This document shows, one piece after another, positions 34,721 to 43,525 of a stretch of 64,000 nucleotides of DNA; positions within the stretch are counted from its first letter, which is position 1; each line of letters begins with the position of its first letter. The translations under genes and the position numbers were made by a program. This DNA comes from Flavobacterium pisciphilum. Lineage in GTDB: Bacteria; Bacteroidota; Bacteroidia; Flavobacteriales; Flavobacteriaceae. The notes beneath the pieces are model-generated. The model was not told the DNA's origin, ran no database searches, and saw only the letters and a list, made by a program, of their open reading frames with translations. The stretch is taken from the NCBI RefSeq assembly GCF_020905345.1, contig NZ_JAJJMO010000001.1:2852001-2916000 (forward strand), given 5' to 3'.

Positions 34721-36358
34721 ATGGTCACGTTTTTCAAAAAAAAAATTATAATTCCAATTGTTGCAGCTGCATTTTTATTCATTGGAACCAGTTTCAAAGA
34801 TGACTTCTTTGAAATTGCCAAACAAATAGAAATCTTCACAACCTTATTTAAAGCCGTTAACACTAATTATGTAGACGAAACCAATCCTGGTGATCTAATG
34901 GACAAAGCCATTAAGAGCATGTTGGGTAGTTTAGATCCTTACACTGTTTACTTCAATGAGCAAGATGTTATCAATTTTAAAATTAATAATACTGGAGAAT
35001 ATACTGGAATTGGTGCTTTGATTACCCGAAAAGCCGATCGATTAATCATAAAAGAACAATATAAAGATTATCCTGCCGATAAAGCTGGACTTAAGGCTGG
35101 TGATGAAATTATTCAAATTGGTGATGTCTTAATTGCTGACTTTAAAGATGATGCTTCGCAATTATTAAAAGGAGCCAAAAACACCAAAATTGCAGTAAAA
35201 TATCTCCGTCAAGGAAAAACAAATACTACTGATATTGTTCTAGATGAAGTAGATATTAAATCGGTTCCTTTCTTTGGTAAAATAGATGATAAAACGGGGT
35301 ATATCGTTTTGGCTCATTTTAGCCGTAAAGCTTCTGCCGAAACACAAAACGCATTAGAACAACTTAAACGTGACGGTGCTACACAGATTGTTTTGGATTT
35401 GAGAGGAAACCCTGGTGGACTTCTTAATGAAGCAGTAAATATTTGCAATCTTTTTGTGCCAAAAAATGAAGTTATTGTAACTACAAAATCAAGAATCGAA
35501 AAACACAACAATACTTATAAAACTACCAAAGAGCCTATAGATACACAGATTCCGCTAGCAATTTTAGTTAATGGAAGAAGCGCTTCGGCATCTGAGATTG
35601 TTTCGGGGGCATTACAGGATTTAGACCGTGCCGTTGTTCTGGGTAGCCGCAGTTTTGGAAAAGGTTTAGTTCAACGTTCTGTTGATCTTACTTATGGAAC
35701 GCAATTAAAGGTTACTATTTCTCGCTATTATACTCCTTCTGGAAGATGCATTCAGGCATTAGACTATGCTCATAAAGATAAAAATGGGGTGGCTACAAAA
35801 ACTGATGCTAAAAACTTTAATGCTTTTAAAACCAGAAAAGGCAGAACTGTTTATGATGGTGGTGGCGTTATGCCAGATATTGAATTGGATGAAACCAAAT
35901 TGAGCCCTATTACCAATGCTTTATTAAAAAACGACGGTATATTTGACTATGCAACAAGTTACTACTATAAAAACCCTAATCTAGGAACCCAAGTTCCGAA
36001 CTTAACTGATGCTGATTACAATAGCTTTAAACAATTTTTGAAAACGAATAAAATCACATTTGACACTGAAACTGAAGTAGCACTGAAAAACACTTTGACC
36101 GCTGCCAAGAAAGAAAAAATAGACGAGACTATTACTGCTGAATATCAGCAATTACTGAATGCTCTGGAGAAAAGCGAAACTACTTTGCTTGACAAAAATC
36201 AAAAAGAAATTAAGAATCTAATTTTAGAAGAGTTAATAAAAAGATACCAATATCAAGAAGGTTTGTATCGATATTATATTAAAAACAATTCTGAGATTAA
36301 AAAAGCCGTTGGCATTTTAAACAATCAAACAGAATATAAGTCTATCTTAAAAATGTAA
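34721..36358 (+). CDS. S41-family C-terminal processing peptidase
   Basis: A 545-residue protease of the CtpA/Tsp type. An N-terminal membrane segment (about 7-22) is followed by a helical region, a PDZ domain around residues 85-165 (GEYTGIGALITRK to GDVLIADF), and the protease core. The nucleophile is in NGRSASASEIVSGALQD; by its spacing of 25 residues to the lysine in SFGKGLVQ (K314) it is probably S289. The C-terminal part (about 430-545) is helical and Lys/Glu-rich. It would act in the periplasm on the C-termini of envelope proteins. The gene lies 97 bp after rnpA and ends before a bidirectional terminator. Confidence 0.9.
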   Translation: MVTFFKKKIIIPIVAAAFLFIGTSFKDDFFEIAKQIEIFTTLFKAVNTNYVDETNPGDLMDKAIKSMLGSLDPYTVYFNEQDVINFKINNTGEYTGIGALITRKADRLIIKEQYKDYPADKAGLKAGDEIIQIGDVLIADFKDDASQLLKGAKNTKIAVKYLRQGKTNTTDIVLDEVDIKSVPFFGKIDDKTGYIVLAHFSRKASAETQNALEQLKRDGATQIVLDLRGNPGGLLNEAVNICNLFVPKNEVIVTTKSRIEKHNNTYKTTKEPIDTQIPLAILVNGRSASASEIVSGALQDLDRAVVLGSRSFGKGLVQRSVDLTYGTQLKVTISRYYTPSGRCIQALDYAHKDKNGVATKTDAKNFNAFKTRKGRTVYDGGGVMPDIELDETKLSPITNALLKNDGIFDYATSYYYKNPNLGTQVPNLTDADYNSFKQFLKTNKITFDTETEVALKNTLTAAKKEKIDETITAEYQQLLNALEKSETTLLDKNQKEIKNLILEELIKRYQYQEGLYRYYIKNNSEIKKAVGILNNQTEYKSILKM

Positions 36359-36362
36359 TACT

Positions 36363-36395
36363 AAAAAACCCAAAATCAATGATTTTGGGTTTTTT
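36363..36395. terminator. Bidirectional terminator
   Basis: Perfect hairpin AAAAAACCCAAAATCA / TGATTTTGGGTTTTTT between the S41 peptidase gene (+) and the acetyltransferase gene (-). Confidence 0.9.
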
Positions 36396-36402
36396 ATATC
36401 GT

Positions 36403-36849
36403 TTATTTTCTCTCCATATCTATATGCGGAATATCATCTTCCAGATACATTTCGCTGGTTTGAACAAAACCGTGGCTTTCATAGAATTTTTGCAAATATA
36501 GTTGGGCTCCAATAGTAATATCAGTTTTACCAAAATGCGTTTTGATTCCTGCTATTGCTTCTGTCATTAAATCATGTCCCCATTTTTTATCTCGATAATC
36601 TGCACTTACAACTACTCTTCCTATTGATGCGTTATCAAAACTAATTCCCGCATCAAATAGACGTGCATGTGCTACAATTTTACCTTCATATTCGCCTATT
36701 AAATGTAAAGCTAGTTTGTCTTTGCCATCAATATCCAAATAAACACAGTTTTGCTCTACAACAAAGACTTCACTTCTTAGTTTTAGGGTATCATATAGTT
36801 CGTGAACAGTTAATGCCTCAAAAGGCTTTATTTTCCAATTTGGTTTCAT
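36403..36849 (-). CDS. GNAT-family acetyltransferase, ElaA-like
   Basis: A 148-residue acetyltransferase resembling ElaA. It has the conserved LRSEVFVVEQNCVYLDIDGKD near the N-terminus, then the acetyl-CoA binding region around IGRVVVSADYRDKKWGHDLM, and a C-terminal FYESHGFVQTSEMYLEDDIPHIDM typical of the family. Its substrate is unknown. Two ATGs are in frame, at 36867 and 36849; the second is preferred because a TAATTTTG box at 36875-36882 would put the first at the transcript start. It is convergent with the S41 peptidase gene. Confidence 0.9.
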   Translation of the reverse strand: MKPNWKIKPFEALTVHELYDTLKLRSEVFVVEQNCVYLDIDGKDKLALHLIGEYEGKIVAHARLFDAGISFDNASIGRVVVSADYRDKKWGHDLMTEAIAGIKTHFGKTDITIGAQLYLQKFYESHGFVQTSEMYLEDDIPHIDMERK

Positions 36850-36874
36850 CGGTCTACTTTTAATCATTAAAAAA

Positions 36875-36882
36875 CAAAATTA
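36875..36882 (-). promoter_or_regulatory. Candidate -7 box for the ElaA-like gene
   Basis: TAATTTTG on the minus strand fits TAnnTTTG and predicts a start of transcription close to 36868, a leader of about 20 nt before the ATG at 36849. Confidence 0.4.
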
Positions 36883-36892
36883 CACCAAATAT

Positions 36893-36923
36893 AAATCCCG
36901 ATTGCGAATTACAATCGGGATTT
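36893..36923. repeat. Inverted repeat upstream of the ElaA-like gene
   Basis: Perfect 12-bp arms aaatcccgattg and caatcgggattt around a 7-bp loop. A related hairpin lies at 37066-37095. There is no clear T-tract on either strand. Confidence 0.5.
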
Positions 36924-37065
36924 AGTATAAAGATTTCATAAAAAACCAATTTATTATCCAACGACTTTACCTAAAGTAAATTTACAACTGCCCGGATATG
37001 CACTACAATTGTCCATCCAAAATTTATATTGCATGTTGCCAAAATAAATTAAGACTTAAAAAAAA

Positions 37066-37095
37066 TCCTGATTACAAAATGCAATCAGGACTTTT
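37066..37095 (-). terminator. Terminator of the DUF1579 gene
   Basis: Arms TCCTGATT (37067-37074) and AATCAGGA (37083-37090). On the minus strand the stem is followed by a run of T. It lies 18 bp after the DUF1579 stop. Confidence 0.75.
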
Positions 37096-37112
37096 AATTA
37101 TTTGTTTAAGAA

Positions 37113-37757
37113 TCAATTTTTCTTAGTCATGATAATTTCCATGCTTTTAAACTCTTTGCCGTTTTTCACATCGAACATTTCCATTTTTCGGGTTTTAGCG
37201 TCAACAATAGTATATAGTTCACGATATGGTGTTTTTATACCATTCATCGGATTGACCATATCCCCTTTTAGTTCGATACTTTTTGTCTTATCATCATATT
37301 TCCCGTATGCGACCAACATTCCCGTTCCCATATTATCTATAAAAGTGGTTGTATATTCTTTGCTGGCATTATTGTAAGCAAGAGTACTTCTCCCTACAAA
37401 TGGTTGTCCCATCATTTTTCCCTGATAATTAGCTTCCTGATAACGACCGCCCAAAATCATTTTAATATCAGCGGTTGAAGTTGCTTTTTCTGGTTTTCCA
37501 TCGGGTGCAGACCAAAAAGTCATATCACAATTCCATGTTCCAATTTCATCTGCCATTAATTTATGTGGAGTTCCTGGCGTAGCATATGCTTGCCATGCTT
37601 TCATTTGTGCCACTGAATCTAATGGTACTTCTGCAACAGGTGCTTCTGTTTTAATACTATCTGACGCTTTATTGGGCATAACTTCTGTGTTTCCTTCTTT
37701 TTTGCAAGAAACAAAACACAGGACTACTAATACGGATATTACAGTTATTTTACTCAT
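37113..37757 (-). CDS. DUF1579-family lipoprotein
   Basis: A 214-residue protein with a lipoprotein signal (MSKITVISVLVVLCFVSC, lipobox FVSC), then a Thr/Glu/Pro-rich linker. The DUF1579 domain begins with LMADEIGTWNCDMTFWSAPDGK and contains GGRYQEANYQGKMMGQPF and an IDNMGTGML segment. DUF1579 has a lipocalin-like fold and its function is unknown. The mature protein would sit at an outer or inner membrane leaflet. A -7 box TAATTTTG is at 37787-37794, 30 bp upstream. A terminator follows, so it appears to be a single-gene unit. Confidence 0.88.
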   Translation of the reverse strand: MSKITVISVLVVLCFVSCKKEGNTEVMPNKASDSIKTEAPVAEVPLDSVAQMKAWQAYATPGTPHKLMADEIGTWNCDMTFWSAPDGKPEKATSTADIKMILGGRYQEANYQGKMMGQPFVGRSTLAYNNASKEYTTTFIDNMGTGMLVAYGKYDDKTKSIELKGDMVNPMNGIKTPYRELYTIVDAKTRKMEMFDVKNGKEFKSMEIIMTKKN

Positions 37758-37786
37758 AAGTATTTGTTTTAAAGTTTATTACAAAA

Positions 37787-37794
37787 CAAAATTA
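37787..37794 (-). promoter_or_regulatory. Candidate -7 box for the DUF1579 gene
   Basis: TAATTTTG on the minus strand, about 30 bp before the start codon. No -33 TTG at usual spacing. Confidence 0.4.
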
Positions 37795-37893
37795 AGAAAA
37801 ATAACAATTAGTCCATTTTTAGATTCTAGTTTTAAAATTATACTTAAAAAAGACCTTCTAATGGTTTCACTACTATTTCAACCGATTTAAAGT

Positions 37894-38871
37894 TTATCGC
37901 TTGTTGATTTTAACCGATTTGATTATCGCTTCTAGTTCTAACATCGAATCTCGTTCTTCATGCGAAGGCGAATAACAAAATCCCTCTAGAACTAGTATAC
38001 GGTTATACGATTCATCTATAATTGCATAATTCACAAATGGTCCAGTCATGAAATCATTTCTTAAATCCCATGTCCCTTTTGTTTCAAATGCTTTTTTCCC
38101 ATCTAAGGTTATTTTAGAAAAATAAGGTGCATAAGCTTCTTCGGTAATCATTCGGGTATTGGGTTCTCTCCCTTTAATATAGCTACCTACAGAATCTCGC
38201 ATCTTAACGATGTTGCCTACTATATTTGAATTCTTGGTAATATTTTTTATTGGAACTTGATAAATAAGCAAACTCGTACTGCCACTTACCATTTCCTTTT
38301 TTAGCCAAATAAAATTACGTTTATGTAAAACATATTCATATCCAGTTGGAACATCTAACTTTATGTGAAACTTGTTATTCAATATCGCAGGATTCATCAA
38401 AGATTTGCTGTTGATTCTTTGACATTCTGCAATTTCAGTTTCTCTAATGATTCGAATGATTTGCGGTGTATGAATTTCAAAAGCATTTATAATATCCGAA
38501 ACTGATTTTCCTGATATTCGGAACACATTCTGTGGTGATGTGTATACATTTTTGGTGATTTCGAATTTATTGACATTCGATTTTTTAACCACAATAATAT
38601 TTCGCCCATCGGTCATAAAACCTTCTAATAATTTGGCTGGATATTGATTTATGGTAAATAAAGGCTCCTCTTGGATAAGCCCAACAACTGGTGAAGCAAA
38701 TTTATTTCGGATACTATCTCCTACTTCTCCATACCACAACTGATCATCTATAATAATCGAGATTGTGTTGATCTTACTGCTATTCTTATGCTGATGTACC
38801 TTCTCATTCTTTTTAAGGCATGAGAATAACAAAAACGGGATTATAAGCAATAAAAAATGGGTTTTATTCAT
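37894..38871 (-). CDS. DUF4837-family lipoprotein
   Basis: A 325-residue lipoprotein: signal MNKTHFLLLIIPFLLFSC with lipobox LFSC, then a polar linker. The conserved body starts NTISIIIDDQLWYGEVGDSIR and later contains LDVPTGYEYVLHKRNFIWLKKE and a C-terminal GKKAFETKGTWDLRNDFMTGPFVNYAI, features of DUF4837 proteins of Bacteroidota, whose role is unknown. It is 55 bp downstream of the MltD-like gene on the same strand, which often pairs with DUF4837 in flavobacteria, so a cell-wall or envelope role is possible. A TAAATTTG box at 38905-38912 suggests its own promoter. Confidence 0.87.
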   Translation of the reverse strand: MNKTHFLLLIIPFLLFSCLKKNEKVHQHKNSSKINTISIIIDDQLWYGEVGDSIRNKFASPVVGLIQEEPLFTINQYPAKLLEGFMTDGRNIIVVKKSNVNKFEITKNVYTSPQNVFRISGKSVSDIINAFEIHTPQIIRIIRETEIAECQRINSKSLMNPAILNNKFHIKLDVPTGYEYVLHKRNFIWLKKEMVSGSTSLLIYQVPIKNITKNSNIVGNIVKMRDSVGSYIKGREPNTRMITEEAYAPYFSKITLDGKKAFETKGTWDLRNDFMTGPFVNYAIIDESYNRILVLEGFCYSPSHEERDSMLELEAIIKSVKINKR

Positions 38872-38904
38872 TTTTAATTTTTAGTTAAGTTCTGAAATAA
38901 AACC

Positions 38905-38912
38905 CAAATTTA
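38905..38912 (-). promoter_or_regulatory. Candidate -7 box for the DUF4837 gene
   Basis: TAAATTTG on the minus strand matches TAnnTTTG, 33 bp before the start codon and in the 55-bp gap after the MltD-like gene. No -33 TTG. Confidence 0.4.
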
Positions 38913-38926
38913 TATACAATTTTTGA

Positions 38927-40768
38927 TTATCCGTTTATTTTGAGTTTCATTCCGGGTTTAATATCTCCGTTTTCAATGTCATTCCATTTTTTAATATCCG
39001 AAATAGTTACTCCTGGATATTTTTTGGCGATACTATATAACGAATCTCCTTTTTTGACATAATAATCAACTCCAATATTTTTTACAGAAGCAGTTTTTTT
39101 CTTAAATGTATCAATATTATTTGATGCCACCATGATTTCTGGAGCTTCATCTGATTCTTCAGCTTTTGAATGGATTACTAACTTCTTCATTGAAGATACC
39201 ATATCCATGTTCTCTGCAGTAAGTCCGTTCCATTCTTTTAGGTCAGCTACTGAAACATTAAGCTTCTTTGCAATACTGCTTAAGTTATCTCCTGCCTGCA
39301 CCACATAAAGTGATGGTTGTGCTTCTTTTGTATTTTTATCTTCAACACTAGCAATGGCTTCTTCAGTACGTTTTTTATCAACTGCTGGAACCAATTTTAC
39401 TTCGTTAATGTCTTTCTTGATAATTTTGCTTTCTGAAATAATTTTTAAGTTTCTACCTAAAGCGATTGAATTACTTTTTAGATTATTCCATTTCTTCAAC
39501 TGTACAATTGAAACATTGTATTTGTTGGCAATTGAACCTAAATTATCTCCTGAACGAACTTTATAAAGTTGTGTTTTTGAAACAACTGTTTGCGTTGCTC
39601 TAGGCGAAGTTGCTTTCGTTGTTGCAACTAATGTTTGAACCTGATTTGATTTTGGGCTTACTTCATGATCAAGGTAAGCATAAATCTTATCTTCATTTGA
39701 AGCAAACACAGAAGCTTTTTCTTTTGGTAACCTCAAGAAATGCTCTTCATCTTGATAAAACGGAACTACATTAAGTTTGTACGAAGGGTTTAAAAGCTGT
39801 AACTGGGCTTCGGGAATATCAAGCAAACTAGAAATTTGCTTAAATGTCATTTTCTCTTTAATTCGTATAGTATCTGTCTGGAAATGTTGTACGACAGCTC
39901 TATCCGGGTTTATTCCATGTTCATTGTGGTATTCATAAAGATACATTGTTGCTAAAAAAGCGGGAACATATCCTTGTGTTTCTTTTGGTAAGTGATTACG
40001 AATATCCCAATATGTCTTTTTTCCTCCTGAACGACGAATCGCTTTAGATACATTTCCTGGACCTGAATTATAAGATGCTAGAACCAGTTCCCAATCGCCA
40101 AATATGTTAAACATTTTTGACATGTATTCGGCAGCAGCAGCTGAGGCTTTTAAGGGATCACTACGCTCATCGATAAACGAATCTATTTTTAGATTGTATT
40201 GTTTACCTGTGTGGTACATGAATTGCCAAAGTCCTGTAGCGCCCATTTTAGAAACTGCTTTAGGGTTTAAAGCAGATTCTACAACGGCTAAGTATTTTAT
40301 TTCTAAAGGAACGTTCTGTTTAGCAAATGCTTCTTCGAACATTGGAAAATAATACTCTGATAAAGCCATTAATCGAGAAAATGATTTTTTACGATTCTTT
40401 AGGAATGACTTTATAATATTTTCCAACCCTTGATTATACTGAATATTAAAGGGCGATTTTTCATTCATTGCTTCAAGTCGTTGTTTTAGCAACTCTGTTG
40501 GCAATTCATAATCTACCTTTGCATCTGTATTTATTGTTTGGATATCTTTTGATAAATCTTCGTAAATATCTAAACTCACCAATTCCTTCATCCAAAGACT
40601 ATCTACGCGAGTTGCATATTCATCTTTTACGAATGATTTCTTAACTGAATCTAAATATGAAATTTTGATTTCCGGTTTTACAACGGTATTTGTTTGTGCA
40701 ACATCTTGTGCAAACAAGCCCATTGTGGATAACAGGAGTACTGATAATGTGGTATTTTTTACAATCAT
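38927..40768 (-). CDS. MltD-like lytic transglycosylase with three LysM domains
   Basis: A 613-residue exported peptidoglycan hydrolase. The signal peptide (about 1-20) ends at LFAQ. The SLT (GH23) domain contains the catalytic Glu in VESALNPKA (E164), followed by GATGLWQFM, the YNSGPGNVSKAI segment and a HLPKETQGYVP stretch. Three LysM repeats come next, each with a signature such as VRSGDNLGSIANKYNVS, VQAGDNLSSIAKKLNVS and VKKGDSLYSIAKKYPG. It cleaves the glycan strand to make 1,6-anhydromuramyl ends and binds peptidoglycan through the LysM domains. It is followed by the DUF4837 gene and preceded by pgk after a gap of 107 bp. Confidence 0.93.
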   Translation of the reverse strand: MIVKNTTLSVLLLSTMGLFAQDVAQTNTVVKPEIKISYLDSVKKSFVKDEYATRVDSLWMKELVSLDIYEDLSKDIQTINTDAKVDYELPTELLKQRLEAMNEKSPFNIQYNQGLENIIKSFLKNRKKSFSRLMALSEYYFPMFEEAFAKQNVPLEIKYLAVVESALNPKAVSKMGATGLWQFMYHTGKQYNLKIDSFIDERSDPLKASAAAAEYMSKMFNIFGDWELVLASYNSGPGNVSKAIRRSGGKKTYWDIRNHLPKETQGYVPAFLATMYLYEYHNEHGINPDRAVVQHFQTDTIRIKEKMTFKQISSLLDIPEAQLQLLNPSYKLNVVPFYQDEEHFLRLPKEKASVFASNEDKIYAYLDHEVSPKSNQVQTLVATTKATSPRATQTVVSKTQLYKVRSGDNLGSIANKYNVSIVQLKKWNNLKSNSIALGRNLKIISESKIIKKDINEVKLVPAVDKKRTEEAIASVEDKNTKEAQPSLYVVQAGDNLSSIAKKLNVSVADLKEWNGLTAENMDMVSSMKKLVIHSKAEESDEAPEIMVASNNIDTFKKKTASVKNIGVDYYVKKGDSLYSIAKKYPGVTISDIKKWNDIENGDIKPGMKLKING

Positions 40769-40819
40769 AATGTATATTTCTACTGGCTATATTTCAAACA
40801 ATTATAATGCCATTATTTG

Positions 40820-40827
40820 CAAACTTA
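40820..40827 (-). promoter_or_regulatory. Candidate -7 box for the MltD-like gene
   Basis: TAAGTTTG on the minus strand (TAnnTTTG), 52 bp before the start, in the gap after pgk. No -33 TTG at the usual spacing. Confidence 0.4.
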
Positions 40828-40875
40828 ATAACTACAAACTAAAATACTCTTTAAAAAGTGTTAAAAATGAGGTAG

Positions 40876-42063
40876 TTAGTCTAAAATAGCTGCTATTCCA
40901 GGTAAAACTTTACCTTCTAACATTTCTAACATTGCACCACCTCCGGTAGATACATAACTCATTTTTTCTTCGAAACCAAATTGTTTTACAGCTGCTACTG
41001 AATCTCCTCCACCTACTAGTGAGAAAGCTCCATTTGCAGTCGATGCAGCAATATAATCTCCTAAAGCAATTGTTCCTTTAGCAAAAGATTCCATTTCGAA
41101 AACTCCTAATGGTCCATTCCATAAGATCGTCTTTGAATCCATGATTACTTTTTCAAAGTTTTCTAATGATTTAGGACCTGCATCAAGACCTTGCCATCCA
41201 TCAGGAATTTCATATACATCTACTACTTGTGTATTTGCTGTATTTGAGAAATCATCTGCAGCAATAACATCAACTGGAATATGTATTTGTACTCCTTTTT
41301 CTTTAGCTAGTCTTAAAATTTCAAGTGCTAATTCTAATTTGTCATCTTCACAAATAGAATTTCCTACTTTACCACCTTGTGCTTTGATGAAGGTAAATGT
41401 CATTCCTCCTCCAATAATCATGTGGTCTACTTTGTCTAAAATATTCTCGATAACTGTAATTTTCGAAGAAACTTTAGATCCACCTAGAACTGCTGTAACT
41501 GGTTTTTCACTATTTTTAAGTACTTTATTTAAGCTTTCTATTTCTTTGGCCAATAATGCCCCGAAACATTTTTCGTTAGGAAAAAATTGGGCAATTATTG
41601 TTGTCGAAGCATGTGCTCTATGTGCTGTTCCGAAAGCATCGTTTACATAGATATCACCTAATGATGCTAATTCTTTTGCAAAAGCAACATCTCCGGCTTC
41701 TTCTTCGGCGTGAAAACGTAAATTTTCAAGTAATAAAACTTCGCCTGGTTTTAAATTTGCAGCTGCATCTTTGGCAACTTCTCCAACACAATTTGTAGCA
41801 AACTGAACTGGAACTCCTAAGATATCTGAAGCTGTTTTTAAAATATGTTTTAAAGAGTATTTCTCTTCAACTCCTTTTGGTCTTCCAAGGTGTGACATTA
41901 AAATCACACTACCTCCTTGTGCTAAAATGGCATCAATTGTAGGTTTTGCAGCTTCAATACGTGTTGCATCTGTTACATTAAAATTTTCATCTAATGGTAC
42001 ATTGAAATCAACACGAATTATTGCTTTTTTATTCTTAAAATTAAAATCTTTTAAAGTTTTCAT
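40876..42063 (-). CDS. pgk: Phosphoglycerate kinase
   Basis: A 395-residue glycolytic enzyme that makes ATP from 1,3-bisphosphoglycerate. The N-terminal [12 protein letters not shown] and [10 protein letters not shown], the substrate-binding [12 protein letters not shown], and in the C-terminal half [12 protein letters not shown] and [13 protein letters not shown] are all present. It is cytoplasmic and monomeric by family. It lies downstream of the sprF gene on the same strand after a 166-bp gap with its own -7 box (42098-42105), and upstream of the MltD-like gene. No unusual changes are seen; the start ATG 42063 is the conserved one. Confidence 0.97.
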   Translation of the reverse strand: MKTLKDFNFKNKKAIIRVDFNVPLDENFNVTDATRIEAAKPTIDAILAQGGSVILMSHLGRPKGVEEKYSLKHILKTASDILGVPVQFATNCVGEVAKDAAANLKPGEVLLLENLRFHAEEEAGDVAFAKELASLGDIYVNDAFGTAHRAHASTTIIAQFFPNEKCFGALLAKEIESLNKVLKNSEKPVTAVLGGSKVSSKITVIENILDKVDHMIIGGGMTFTFIKAQGGKVGNSICEDDKLELALEILRLAKEKGVQIHIPVDVIAADDFSNTANTQVVDVYEIPDGWQGLDAGPKSLENFEKVIMDSKTILWNGPLGVFEMESFAKGTIALGDYIAASTANGAFSLVGGGDSVAAVKQFGFEEKMSYVSTGGGAMLEMLEGKVLPGIAAILD

Positions 42064-42097
42064 TAAGGTACGTTTTTTAGTTTTTTTGAAAGAATAA

Positions 42098-42105
42098 CAA
42101 ATATA
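42098..42105 (-). promoter_or_regulatory. Candidate -7 box for pgk
   Basis: TATATTTG on the minus strand fits TAnnTTTG, with the pgk ATG 35 bp downstream. No -33 TTG at 17-23 nt was seen. Confidence 0.45.
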
Positions 42106-42229
42106 GAACTTTTAACTTAGTAATAAATTTGATAAAAATAAAAAACGCAGGTTTATATAAACGAAAACGTTGTAATTTGATAATTATTTTAAATAATACA
42201 CAAATCTTTAAAATAAGCTAAATTAATTA

Positions 42230-43204
42230 TCAATCATGAACCGGATTTTGGGTACATGGGCAGTTACTAATTGCTTGAAGGAAATCGAATCCTATCGTTA
42301 CCACATGGGTCCCTGAATTATAGGCTCCAATTCGGTTTAGTGATGCTTGGTATGAATATCCAAAATAAAAATCTGACTTTTTAAAACCTGCCATCGGACC
42401 TACCATCAAGGGTTGAAAGAACTGATCATTCAAGAATCGATATGAAACTCCTAACCAGTAATAATCTTCGTAACGGTTGTATTGTCTGAATTTAAAGTTG
42501 AAATCGGTACTTGAACGTTGATCACTAGCAAACAATTGGTAGTAAACTGATGGTTCGAACTCGATTCGGTTATTTTCAGCTCCTCTAAAAACATATCCTG
42601 TATACACTTGATAGTTTCGAAGCAAATTAGGCTCTATCCCATCAAATCTATCTATTTCCTTGTTTAGGATGTTACTTGCATTAAGGCTTAAGTAAAACGC
42701 CTTATTACGGTACAAAACACCTACATCAAAGTTGTTATTAGAAACGAATCGATTGTCAGTAATACTTGGATCCGGAAGTGGATTATCGTACGTTGGTGTG
42801 AACTCGTTTATATTGATTTTAAAATTATTGATATTATACGATATACCAAATGACAGGTATTGTTTTGAATAATAATCAAGAATCAAGTGGTGAGCAAATG
42901 ATATTTTGGCACCAGTTTGTCTGGTATAACCATTTTTATCATTATAAAGCGAGATTCCCACTCCTGAACGATCCAAAATTCTAAAATCGGCATAAAGCGA
43001 TTGGTTATCGGGTGCATCCTTGATACCTACCCATTGCGTTAAACCATTGGCACGTATTCTAAGGTTATCCCCAATACCTGCAAATGTTGAAGATACTACA
43101 AATGGGTTATCGGCTAGGTACTGTGTAAAAACTGGCAAATTTAACTCTTGGCTGTAACCTGATGTTACAGCCATAAGTAGAAATGATATGATAATTTTTT
43201 TCAT
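42230..43204 (-). CDS. sprF: PorP/SprF-family T9SS outer membrane protein
   Basis: A 324-residue outer-membrane beta-barrel. The ATG at 43204 gives a clean signal (MKKIIISFLLMAVTSGYSQ); an upstream ATG at 43228 would only extend it. The family opening LNLPVFTQYLADNPFVVSSTFAGIGDNLRIRANGLTQW, or close relatives of it, defines PorP/SprF proteins. Paired strands follow to a late LMVGPMAGFKKSDFYFGYSYQASLNRIGAYNSGTH region, and the protein ends in the cysteine-containing CPCTQNP. SprF is needed for secretion and attachment of SprB in F. johnsoniae, and T9SS type B cargo typically has such a partner gene next to it, as here. The stop of sprB is 41 bp upstream. Confidence 0.9.
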   Translation of the reverse strand: MKKIIISFLLMAVTSGYSQELNLPVFTQYLADNPFVVSSTFAGIGDNLRIRANGLTQWVGIKDAPDNQSLYADFRILDRSGVGISLYNDKNGYTRQTGAKISFAHHLILDYYSKQYLSFGISYNINNFKININEFTPTYDNPLPDPSITDNRFVSNNNFDVGVLYRNKAFYLSLNASNILNKEIDRFDGIEPNLLRNYQVYTGYVFRGAENNRIEFEPSVYYQLFASDQRSSTDFNFKFRQYNRYEDYYWLGVSYRFLNDQFFQPLMVGPMAGFKKSDFYFGYSYQASLNRIGAYNSGTHVVTIGFDFLQAISNCPCTQNPVHD

Positions 43205-43245
43205 TGTATTTTTAATTTTAGATAACATAATTACTTTGTTATTAG

Positions 43246-43525
43246 TTATCTGTAAAGGGTGAAATGTCCTACAAACTCTCTGTCATCTTTTTTGTCATTG
43301 AGTTTCAATACATACCAGTAATCACCTGATGGCAATTCGTTACCATTGTATTTTCCATCCCATTTTTGACCCAATCTATATTTGCAGATTACGCGACCGT
43401 ATCTATCAAAGATATCGAACGTTAAATCTTTGTAGTTCACTGTACATCCTGGCGCCCAAGTATCGTTTATACCATCTCCATTTGGAGTAAAGTGATTTGG
43501 AATACAAACATCGATGTATTCAAAA
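43246..43525 (-). other. T9SS type B (gliding motility-associated) C-terminal domain of SprB
   Basis: About 92 codons at the end of sprB. The core NHFTPNGDGINDTW, the FDIFDRYGRVI strand and the GDYWYVLKL stretch are the standard features of the type B sorting domain, which directs export through T9SS and needs a PorP/SprF-type partner. Confidence 0.92.

Noticed and set aside
42064..42229. Terminator sought between sprF and pgk
   Set aside because: No convincing hairpin with a T-tract was found; read-through into pgk remains possible.
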